Origin: Acanthochromis polyacanthus
Taxonomy: Eukaryota; Chordata; Actinopteri; Pomacentridae
Assembly (NCBI RefSeq): GCF_021347895.1
Contig: NC_067113.1
Coordinates: 41,951,474 to 42,015,473 of the forward strand
DNA length: 64,000 nucleotides
Direction of reading: 5' to 3'
Part shown: positions 12,301 to 24,300 of the stretch, piece after piece
Numbering within the stretch: position 1 is the first letter of the stretch
Layout of the letters: each line of letters begins with the position of its first letter
Program-made: the position numbers and the translations under genes
Notes under the pieces: model-generated
Told to the model about the DNA's origin: nothing
Seen by the model: the letters and a program-made list of their open reading frames with translations, nothing else
The model's database searches: none

Positions 12301-15300
12301 TTCTTCTGGTGATTGCGTATACTCACCAGTTGTCCCTTTTATCGCTGTTATGAGAGATTTTTCCCGATTGCGTTGGAGTTGGTTTGCAAGAAATTTGCCT
12401 GATTTGTTATTATGCTCAAAGTTGTTGTATCTCAGTTGTTGTATTATGAACTCGGTCCTTTTGGATAACATCTCATCTAGCTGTATTTTTGTATTTTGTA
12501 ATTCAGTCCATATCTGATTATTTGGGTTTGTTGTATATTCATCAGTTAGTTGTTTAATTTTATCTTCCAGATCTTTTTCTAATTTTTGATCTTGTTTCTT
12601 TTTATACGATGAATATGATATAATTTTACCTCTAAGTACTGCTTTCCCTGCTTCCCAGAGTAAAGATGGAGATGAGTTTGGGGAGTCATTCATTTCCAGA
12701 TAGTCTGCCCACTCTCTCCTTATGATCTTATCGAACTCTTCATCTTTTAACAGTGAAATGTTAAAACGCCATGTAGGAGGTGGTTTAAAGGTGAGGTCAG
12801 TTTGTAAGGAGAGGGAGACTGGTGCATGGTCGCTGATAATAATGGGGTGTATTCTTGTAGAAGCTTTCTCAGTAATAGAATTATTTGTAAGAAAAAAATC
12901 AATTCTTGAAAATGATCGATGCACCGAGGAATGGAAGGTGAATTCCTTCTTTGTTGGATTTTTTAGTCTCCAGCTGTCGCCAAGGCCAAAATCATCCATA
13001 TATTCCTCTATTACTTTAGCAGATTGAGATTGCCTTGTACGTGTTGTGTTATTGGAGCGATCTACTGATGGATTTAGGACTGTGTTGAAGTCTCCTCCAA
13101 TGATAACAGTTGAATTTGCTGTTAAATCAGATAGTTGAGAGAAAAATGAATGAAAAAAGGCCGGATCATCATTATTAGGGGCGTACAAATTCCCAATCGT
13201 ATATTCTTTATTAAATATAGTTGCCTGGATAATAATGTATCTGCCTTCTGAGTCAACTATTATGTCATTTAAAGTAAAAAGTAGCCTCTTATGAATAAGT
13301 ATAGAGACTCCTCTTTGTCTACTGTTATAAGAGGCAGAATAAACCTGATTGAAATTTAAGCCAGTAAGTAATTTTTCTTCAGATTTTTGTAGGTGGGTTT
13401 CTTGTAGGAGACAAATGTCTGCTTTTAATTTTGAAAAATGGTCTAAGATTTTTATTCTTTTTGCCTGTGAGCGAGTGCCACACACATTCCAGGAGACCAG
13501 AGTTAGTTTATGCATATAGACAGTTTAAGTTCAGCCTTGGATGTATATCTATGTGAGCAGCTTCCTAATATTGGCATGTTATGAAATAAACTCAGTCTGC
13601 TGATAACGTTGGATGGGTGTATAGCAGGGTTTAAATCTATGATGGGTGTGGATAACAAGACTGTAAAACATGTCAAGCGTGAGCACAAAAAAACAAAGAA
13701 CACTGGTGCCTCGACATATATAACACACAAAAGATTTACATAGGGAGTTTGTGTGGGGGGAGAGGGGAGGTGTGAGTTTAGGTGGTTAGGGGAAGTAGAG
13801 GGAGGGGAGGTAGACAAAAAGGTGAACAGAAGGGGGTCAAACATAAGACAGTGAGCCATTATTATAAGTAGCCATAGAGGGATTAAATACATATACATAT
13901 ATACATACCTTCATATATATACATATATATACACTATTTTATAGTAAATAAACAAAGCTCTTTCTTTTCACCATACTGATCAGAACAGCCAGGGAGTGGT
14001 ATTGGGGTCCCGGTACAGTTGGCCGTCGTTCATTCTTGAAATTCCTATGCAAATTAGTAGGTGTACCGCCAGCGGTACACTGAAGTTTAACGGGTTAAGT
14101 AAACACTGTTGAATACAACTAGATAGCCTCCCAGCCTTACAAGCCGGTATGAATTTTACTGCGCTGCTTCATTCCAGCTGAGAAACCAACAGTCAAACCA
14201 ATAAATCAAAAATGTGCATAATCCCGCCTTCTCACTGAGTTTCCATGTGCATTTTCGTTAACCAAGGGAGTCCAGTGGATTGTTTTTCTTCTAGATGGAA
14301 GTGTCCCCACAACAATAGGTAAATCCTTAATGTTAGAACATTGGGTAATCTCCTAACATTGCCAGCTGCTGGTCTTAAAACCATGGCATCATCTCACAAA
14401 CTCGCCAGACACGAGTTTAAAACAGCAGTTCTGCTTTGAATTTGGCGACATTGCCGTGTGATTTGACCCCTGTCAAAGAGAGTCTTCTTCCTGAAGGGGG
14501 CGTGGCCAGCAGCAGCTCCGCTACATTTAAAGCTGCAGACACTGAAACAGCCTGTTTAGGCCAGGAGATATACAGACATGGTGAAATGAACTGTCTTCGC
14601 AGTATTTTGAGCTGAAATATTGAAAGACGCATGCTGTGGAAATTTGAGACTGTCATGAATTTGCTGAAAAGAGGCTCATTATGGGGCCTTTAATATCACA
14701 GTTTGTGGTTAGTCGTTGTAGTGCACCGGTGTAAAAGGAAATGTTTGCTCAGCTGGCTTTGTATCTTGGGTGAACATGCTTTTCTTTCTTGTAAAATGTC
14801 TGCTTCATGGACTAGTTTTTTTAACGGCGTAGTCATCTTAGCTGTCAGTGCTTTGGATGAAAATGAGATGAGTCAGAAAAACTTTAATAATCTCCATGGA
14901 GATATTGTTTTTAACAGTTGCTCAAGCTTGTGGTGGATGGAAATTATATAAGAAATGCAGCACAATAGTACTACAAAGTACTGGGATTGCATAACCTGGA
15001 GTGTCAGTGTAACAGAGTGGATGATATCACTTGCATTTGCCAGGTTAGCAGACAGAGATACAAACAACAACTATTCTGGCCTGTAAAAACTCCCTGGGAA
15101 TGTTGTGTGGATGCAGCCCTGCAGCTAACTGTTCAGTATCTAGACTGCAGAAATGTTGTCTTTGTGGTCATGAAGTTTAATTTAACTGCAATTTTGCCAT
15201 CAATAATATTGATAGACAACAGTAGTAGTAGATAAGATTAAGCATCAGTGAGGATAACTTGATTTAATAGCAAAGTTATGGAAAGCAGGAAATATTTTGC

Positions 15301-18300
15301 AGATTAAGTAAACAAAAAAAGTCTTTAATTTTAAGAATCAAGACCAAAGGCATTAAATAATTTAAAATAGCAGTCATGTGATATGGAGTACAGATCAGTC
15401 GGATCAGTATGTAATTGCAGGACTTTTTGTATCATAATTGACATTTTTGCTGTTTTCAGGCCTAAAATCAACATGGCCGCCTTTAACCAAACACCACATG
15501 GCATTTTTACACAAAGATTCTTCTAAATATATATATACAACTGAGTAAAATTGAAATTGAAAATTATTTATCAAGACATTGTAGTAAACCTGTTGACATG
15601 AAATGAATCCACACTAAACTCACTACTTTATATTAAATAACTCCGAAAGCCTTGGAGTCTTGTCAGTCTTTTCTTCAGGAGGAAATGACATCATGTGGAG
15701 CAGGTCATGTGATCTGGAATTAACACACTTCCATGAGAGGTGCTTTTATAACGGGAAACTTAGTTGAAAGTGATACAATTTGTTATTTCCCTTATAAAAT
15801 TTGATATATTGCCAAAAAAGAAATATCTGTCATGATTATCTCCGCTTAATAAAAAGAACACAATCAAAACAATTTTTGAATAAGCTCATTTTATTATTGT
15901 TTAGCTAATTAGAAGGTGGTTGTTATTAAATCTGGATGGTTGTTTAGTTGACATTTTAGTGATATATTTAGATTGTTTACATGATAAATAATTATGGAAT
16001 TTGTGACGACATGATCATAATTAACATAAAAAACATTAGTTTATTTTACTTTTAATAAAAATGTATGCAAGATTATATCCCATGGACTTCAAACGTCTCT
16101 CAATTATACAATGACCCAGTCTGCCACTAATACAAATGTGCTTTACATTTATTTAAGCTTTTAATCAGAATTCAAAATTTTGTATGTTTGAAAATTCTCC
16201 TCCAGTTGAAGTAAGGCTTGAACTTTGCCTCTAATTGTATTCTTTGTATATGTTTCTGATCTCAGGATTGTGGCCTCTCTGGAGGCTGAGGCCAGCGCCC
16301 TAAGTAGTGTAGCCAGCAGCCAAGACTCCCTCCACAAACAGCCAAAGAAGAAAGGCATCAAGTCGTCCATCGGGCGACTGTTTGGCAAGAAGGAGAAAGG
16401 CCGACTGGCACATCTAGCACACAGACAGGTCATGGTAGACCCACATGGTGAGTGGTCCTCTGATGGAAGCCTATACTATGTTTGTATTGTGAACTGTTGA
16501 ACTGATTTCACTTTTTAAAAATATGCATGCTGTGTAAAATAGTCTCAATGTCCATACAGCTTGACATTTAAATAACTCATTTGAAATGTAGACTTGTGTT
16601 ACTGCTACTAATAAATAGAAACATAATGTTTCTCAGAGCTGACGTGCATGAGTTTTACATATAAATGAAGGTTTATTCCATTCAAGTTCACACAGTGCCG
16701 GTTAATCGTGCCAGTGCTCGGTGAATCTCTCTGTAGTTCACAGTAAACCAAGAGTTTAAAATCTGGTTTCTGTGTCAACATTCCCACACTGGCATCAACT
16801 GGCAGCAATTGTATTGTTTTAGCCAAAGAGAGGAACAACCATAATGAAGATGGAGCAGGTTACAACAGCTCAGAATAACAACATAATAACACAGGAAACA
16901 TTCACATTTGTGATGCTTTAGATAAAAAATAAATGAATTGGAAAATCAGAAGAAGCGTTACAGTCTAAAAATGGAAGCTAATGGCAGCCCAGCATGTCTC
17001 ATAGCGTCACTAGAACTGAAATAATCAATCAGCTGATGTTTTGTTGTCAACTATTGCTTTCCTTGCCGGCTATTTTGACCATCGATTTGTCGGGCTGAGC
17101 AATGCTTTTAAAGAAAAAAATCAAAATTCTGTGATTCTACCCTTTTAAGTTTGTATATTTTCTGGTTTCTTTCTTCCTCTGTGTAAATTGAATGTCTTTG
17201 GTTTGTAGACAAAAGACATCTGAGGACATCATCTTGGGCTATGGGAACCACTGATCAGCATTCGTTTTTTTATTTTTTTTATATTTTCTTAAATTTTATA
17301 GATCAAATTAAATGATTAATCGAGAACATAATCAATCAGCAATGAAAATAAGCATTAGTTGCAGCCCTAAACCATCCATGAACAGTGTTTGTGTGATTAC
17401 TCTCACTGCAGGTTTAACTAAAACGCATTAGCATCTGAAAAACCAAATGCATCGTCTTCATTATATAAGTTCATTTGATTATAATTGCATGTAATTCAGG
17501 TAGTATAACTATATGATTTTTATTGAGAAAGTCGGAGCATCAAATCAGGTTCATCAGACACATTCCAAGAAATACCATTTTTAAAATTACCTGATGAAAC
17601 AAGAAAGATGTGCTTCTTCTTTTAAAATCCTATAAATTCCAGTTCATTTTTACTGATGTTCGGTTTGTCTTCCCTCAACAGCGACTATGATGGACTCAGA
17701 CATGGCGGGCCAGGACATGGGGGTGGGCAAGTTGGGAACTCAGGCTGAGAAGGACCGCAGATTGAAAAAGAAGTAAGCTTTAGTCCTAGTGCCACCTCAC
17801 CGCTCACCCTGACAGTAGTTTTAGCTTCTCATACACAACACTCATTTAATATATCTGCTAACACACACGGCTGTGAGTAAACAATCATATTTGGAGGAAA
17901 CATAGTGTTTGGAAGCTTCTCCATTTACCCTCACTGTTACATTACAGTATAGAATGCAGTCTGACCTCCGACACGCAGACGGCAGCTATAGTCTCCATCT
18001 CCTGTGGCTCCCTTTAATTCTTTTCCTGCGCTGTACATAATGCCTCAGCCCACGCTGGGAACAGGATCGATAGAAAGCAGAAGCTGCATCAGGATCCAGG
18101 AGCAGAGATCAGCCTCACTGTATTCACACCAGTCACACTATTAGTCCAGCCTGAAAAGCCTAGTTAATCCCACAAAAGTTGCTTTGACAATTCACAAGCT
18201 ATAGATGTCTTTCCTGACACACCGCCCATAGATTACACTCACACACTGTCAGATTGGGTGCGTCCTGCTCTCCAGGAAAAAGGAAACCCCTTCACAGATC

Positions 18301-21300
18301 AAATCTTTCAGCAGGAGTGTTGCAGAATATATATATATGTATATAAACGTGTGTGTGTGTTTGTGCGTGTGTGTGAGCATTGCCATGCCCCAGTGCCAAA
18401 TGATGAATGTCATTTGCTCGAAGTGCACATTGAGTTGTCATGACGAATAACTTTGCCTCCCATGTAGTCGGTCGATAGAGAGTATTGTGCGTTGTACGTT
18501 GACAAATGTGTCGTTTTCCTTCCACCGCACCGACTTCTCCATAGCAGTGTCCGGGATTAAGGCCACACCACCGCCACCTTGCATCTTGGTGCCTTCCTCC
18601 ACACTGCATGCCATTAAGCTGCCTGCTCTGTTCTTTTCCATTTCAGCATCTTGGTCGATCAGTATACTGCCGTGATCTCATTGTTGGTGTGTTTTGTTGG
18701 TTGTTTTTTTTTTTTTTTTTCTTCTTCAAGAAGTAGCAACAAGTATCTGAATGTAACTGAGCATTTGAATGTAAGACCGTGGAAGTGGGGAGGCGTGGTG
18801 GTGGTGGTGGTGGGGGGGGGGGGGGGGGGTTGTTGATGTGTTTCAGTGCATACTTCATTCTTCTTCTGCTGCACGAGATGTGGTCAGGACTGCATTGTAG
18901 AAGATGACGTTTTATTGACTGATCTACAGATGCTCCTGTTAAAACGAATGTCCTCCATCGTGAGATATGTGTGTGGGTGTGTCTGTGTGTGTTTGCGCAC
19001 GTGTTTCTTTTTTTTTTTTAGAGCGTTAATTGCCTATTAACTCATTAACATTTGTGTACTTTTGTCTCCCCCGTCGCTCTCTTCTTTCTCCTCTATTCTC
19101 TCCTTCTTTCCTCTCTCCTCTCTCCCCCTTTCCTCTCCCCTCTCACCATCCTCTGACTCTAACAAAGCGGGTAAGTTGTGAGGATGTATAACTGACCTCC
19201 TGGATGTGACCATTGTCTCAGCCATATTGCCCTGTCTGTCCATCTCTCCTGTCCGTCCTGCCATCCGTCCTCTCCTGAAAGACCAGTGCCAAAGCTGACA
19301 TCTCTTATCTATCTATCTATCCTCCATGGCTGTTGATGACGCCATTTGCTTTCTTTCTGTCTTTTTCTTTTTTTTGTTCGTTCACCACATGAAGACATTT
19401 TCTTCCCCCTTTTTACAGTTCAATGGCAGCTGCACCCATGGCTGGACAGAGAATGTGCCGCCGCTAAAGCCGGGGCCCAATTTTTAATACCCAAGAATGG
19501 CTTCCTCTCCTTATATGTGTTTCTATCTATTTGTGTGGAAATAACCAGCTGCAATATCTGGTTATGGGAATGTCAAAAAGGCTCTTTTTGTTTGTATGAT
19601 TTGTCATAACCGTTTCCTTACTTCCCTTTCCCCAGCTATGTTCAGTGGATGTATTTCTCCATGCATTAAACCTGACCTGAACATAAGACATGAGCTCTAT
19701 CTCCCCCCATGTGCTGGATAGATAAGACAGTGAATGTACCTGGTTTGTGTTTGGATGAACACATTTCCTCTGTTTGCCATGTAAACTGTGTGTTTAAGTG
19801 CCCTTTCACTGTACTGAGGCCTTTCAACGCTGACAGTGTCTATCGTGTTTATTACCGGACCCGCTCCTCGCATTTTGTCAAGTTCTTTGACAACACGCTC
19901 GGGGAATGGGGGTTTGTTGGTTCAGAGATTTGTTATGAAATGTGTTCACAAAATAGAATAAGAAGAGCTGTGCTGTTTTATTGTGTGGGTGTGCGTGTGT
20001 TCCTCGGTCCCCTGTTTGTCAGGCATTTTTTCGGCTGTTTATCAGCTCTCCGTCTCTCGCCGAAGTGTGGGAGGATTCGGCAGAATAGAGGAAAGGCTCT
20101 GTGCACGACAGACCGAGAGCATCTATCTCCTCGTCGATGAGGTGCAATTTACATCGACCCTCAAAAGAGTGGCGAAACAAAGCGGCCTCTCTGTGGGAAA
20201 CACCTGCTAAGCAAGTGCAGAAAATGTGAAGAAAACTTAAAAATAGTCTCTCTCTCAGCAGAATGAATTGTGAGTGGCTGAATTGGGATGGAAATTGTGC
20301 TTAGATTAGCAACGTGGTGTCCAGCTTCACCGAGCGGGTGCTGCAGCAAACTGCCTTCCAGGTGTTCATGGGTCAGTATATAATAGCGGGACTTTTTGTA
20401 TCATAGTTGACGTTTTTGCTGTTTTCAGGCCTAAAACCAACATGGCCGCCTATAACCAAACACCACATGGCATTTTTACACAAAGATTCTTTTAAATATG
20501 AAATATACAATTGAGTACAATTGAAATTGAAAATGATTTATAAAGATATTGCAGTAAATCTGCTGACATGCCATAAATCCACACTTGACTCACACACTAC
20601 TTTATATTAAATAACTCAGAAAGCCTTGGAGTCTGTCCAGTCTTTTCTTCAGGAGGAAATGACATCATGTGGAGCAGGTCATGTGATCTGGAATTAACAC
20701 ACTCCCTTGAGAGGTGTTTTTGTAATGGGGAACTTAGTTGAAAGTGACACAATTTGCTATTTTCCTTGTGAAATTTGATATATTGCCCAAAAATCTGTCA
20801 TGATTATCTTAATTTAGTAAAAAAGAAAACAATCAAAGCACTTTTTGAATAAGCTCATTTTGTCATTGTTTAGCTAATTAGAAGGTGGTTGTTATTAAAT
20901 TCGGACGGTTGACATTTTAGTGATGTCCAGTCATTTTTCATTAAAAACCGAAACACAAAATGACAAAAACGTGACAAAAAATGACAAAACCAACACACAA
21001 GATATATTGCCAAAAAGAAATATCTGTCATGATTATTTCAACTTAATAAAAAAAGAACACAATCAAAACATTTTTGAATAATCTCATTTTATTATTAGAA
21101 GGTGGTTGTTATTAAATTGGGACGGTTGACATTTTAGTGATTGATTGTTTCCATAATAAATAATTATTGAATTTGTAAAGACGTGATCATTAAGAACAGA
21201 GAAAAACATGAGTTATTTTACTTTAATAAAAATGTATGCAAGATATATCCCATGGCCTTCAAAAGTCCCTCAATTATATTCTGACCCTTGTGTTTATTAT

Positions 21301-24300
21301 TGTATTTGCACTCAGCACATCAAGTATCTCCACCAAGGATGCACAGTCCTGGCTTTTTTGTTTTCTAAGTCTGTGGACTTTATCAATCTAGAGCCCAGAT
21401 TTGCATTAAAACACACACTTTAGAAACAGTCCTTGTGTTCTGGTGAGGAGAAAAAAGACTAAATACTCTTATGGAAACTCTGACCTTGTTCAAGGAGGGA
21501 TTGTGTCAAACTTCAAGTGATGTCAAGAGCGAGCGCTCTTACAGTGGCAGTAACATCCTTTTGAGTTGCAGGTGCACAAGATGTTTGTGTAAATCTGACT
21601 GGAAACGAATGACACGTGAATTTCAATGAGAAATACTGTAGGTGCCGCACAGAGAAAAAGAAATACTGTAAATTCGATCGTGAATTTCCCTCAAAGCCTG
21701 TGTGTGCATGAGTGTGCGTCTTCAGTTGTGTTTGCTCTCTGTCAGCACAGAGATGAATGATAAAGCGTTGCCCTTTTCAACACTCTTGGTGTACAGGCTG
21801 GACTGAGAGATAAAATGTGTATGAGTGCTCTCCTCTCATGTACACACACACACACACAGAATGAGACTGCAGGGATTTGTGGCAAATGTGTGAGAGAGTT
21901 TAACAGGATGTTGCATCAGTAAACGTGTGTTTGAGATGTTAAAGTTGATGTGCTCATGCCGGGTTTCCTCTGTCCCTGCGTTCAGACACGAGCTATTGGA
22001 GGAGGCCAGGAGAAAGGGTTTACCCTTCGCCCAGTGGGACGGACCCACAGTTGTAGCCTGGCTAGAGGTAAATAGTCACTGTTTGTGGAATGACTGTTTC
22101 ATTTATATATATATGGAGCTATTATAGTCAACAATAAGCAACCCAGAGGAACTTTGAAACCATCTCCGATCATTGATTTTGCTTAAAAACTACTCTACAC
22201 AATGGAAAAGAAATAAACTTTTAAAATTCATATATACACCGTTGGAAATGTCCTATTTATGAAAGAAAAGCATTTTTTTCAATGAACATAACACTACTAT
22301 ACTGTCCTTAATACAATTTTTTTTCTCCGGTGAAGTTGTATCAAGATGGAAGTCAAAAGAGTTGAGATATCTGCTCTCCTTTGTGCTGAACATCGGCCGG
22401 ATGACCGTCCACAGAGAGAGGCTAAAGAATGGTGAAGATCTTTCAGGTCTTCACCATTCTTGAAAGATCACTGAAAGATCTTCACCATTCTTTAGCCTCT
22501 CCGCGACTCTGTGGACGGTCATCCGGCTGATGTTCAGCTGCTTGGCTCTGTCAGACTTGTTGTGGCCAGCATGAAGGAGAGCAGATATCTCAACTCTTTT
22601 GACTTCCATCTTGATACAACTTCACCGGAGAAAAAAATTGTGTTAATGACACCTGCCTATGAGGTAGAACTTTCAGTTTATTTAATGGAATTTTTCACTC
22701 CGACATGTAAACATCTCTAAAAATCATGAAACCGTGTAACAGAACGTTTGCAAAGCCCGGTATATGTATACATACATATGTCTGTGTGTCTGTATGGAGC
22801 TGATATAGTCAACACTAAGCGGCACAGAGGAGCTGAAAGTCCATCTCTAGTCATTGATTTGGCACTAAAAGACTACTGTACAGTACATAATGAAAAACTG
22901 TGATGTTGAAGTAACTCAGCCTTATATGCTGGGATCAGAAAATGATACTGAAGAACAATCATGATACAGAAATACAATTTTGTAAGCTGACAGGGTTAGT
23001 TCCTTATGTTTGTTGCATACAAATCTGTATTTTTGAGACTAATGGTCACTGGTACGCCTCGTTTTCAATGTGGAAAATACTGAATCAAGGTGTTATTTCT
23101 TCTCAAATAAAGTCCCCATATGGACATGTTAACAAGAAAATAAAAAACAACTTAATTGTCACCAAAGAGGTTCTTTATAAATGCCCGTCAGCTTCACGTT
23201 GCCTCCTCAGGAGCTTCCTATTGACTTGACCTACATTAGTAATGACCCCGTTTCCAATAATCAGCCTGCACATTTAGAGACAACAGTGTTGATTATAAAG
23301 CTAAAAATAATAGCTGAACCGTGTGTGATGCATCACTGCGGTGAATCATTGTGTCTGTGGTTGTCTTTTTTTTTTTTTTTGGAGTAACAGAACAAACTGT
23401 TGAAAATGCCAAAATACAGAAGCAATTCTGCCCCCTAATGTTGGCTTTGGATACGTGCAGCCTGCGGCCAATTTTTCCAGTCAACCCCCAAAACGATGTT
23501 CCAGTTAAGGATGAAGTCAAATAGAGCTACTAAGGCAGAGAGTTGTGTATTTTTGAGCTTCAAACAGGCAGTATTTGGGTCAATAAATAATTGAGGGATG
23601 TTTGAAAGCTATGGGATATATCTTGCAAGCATTTTTATTAAAACTGAAAAAAATAATGTTTTTATGTTCATTATGATCGTGTCTTGCAAATTCCATAATT
23701 ATTTATCATGGAACCAATCGCTTATTAATAAAAAAAAATGACTGGATATCACTGAAATGTCAACTAAATGGCCATCTCAATTTAATAACAACCACCTTCT
23801 AATTAGCTAAACAATAATAAAATGAGATCATTCAAAAATTGTTTTGATTGGGTTCTTTTTATTAAGTTGAGATAATCATTACAGATATTTCTTTTTGGTA
23901 GTATTTTAAATTTTAGATGGAAAATATCAAATTGTATCACTTTCAGCTAAGTTCCCCGTTTCAACAACACCTCTCAAGGAAGTGTGTTAATTCCAGATCA
24001 CATGACCTGCTCCACATGATGTCATTTCCTCCCAAAGAAAAGACTGGAAAGACTCCAAGGCTTTCTGAGTTATTTAACATAAAATAGTGTCAAGTGTGGA
24101 TCCATTTCATGTCAACAGGTTTACTACAATATCTTTATAGATAACTGTTGATTTCAATTTTACTCAGTTGTAGGGCTGCAACTAACGACGCATCGACAAG
24201 TCGTCTGAGCACGATACGTCATCAAAAGCGGAAGTGAGCGCACAATGCAACAGAAATCAGCGTCCGACGGGAGCGCGGAACACGGATGGACATCGGCAGC

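Larger units (their letters stand above)
6800..14046 (-). mobile_element. Complete L1/Tx1-like non-LTR retrotransposon insertion with 16-bp target-site duplication
   Basis: The 16-mer cattcttgaaattcct flanks the insertion at 6800-6815 and 14031-14046 without mismatch. The element proper is 6816-14030, in reverse orientation. On the plus strand its 3' end is a run of about 21 T (poly(A) on the sense strand) next to the left duplication, as expected for target-primed reverse transcription. An intact ORF2 lies at 9733-13515. Only about 515 bp precede ORF2 and no ORF1 was found. About 2.9 kb of non-coding, largely G-rich sequence follows it. A clean duplication, a poly(A) tail and an intact long ORF all suggest a recent insertion. 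It sits in the ppfia2 intron, antisense to the gene. Confidence 0.92.

Noticed and set aside
13503..13898. 131-codon frame upstream of ORF2 as an ORF1
   Set aside because: It is hydrophobic and Ser/Pro-rich with no coiled coil or RNA-binding motif, and it overlaps the ORF2 start. It is unlike any L1 ORF1.
19159..19174. Possible microexon ending at gcgg|gtaagt
   Set aside because: The donor is good, but no acceptor gives a readable peptide in phase between exons 7 and 8, which already join perfectly.
22511..22720. 69-codon plus-strand frame over the foldback
   Set aside because: It runs antisense to the recognisable transposase N-terminus on the minus strand.
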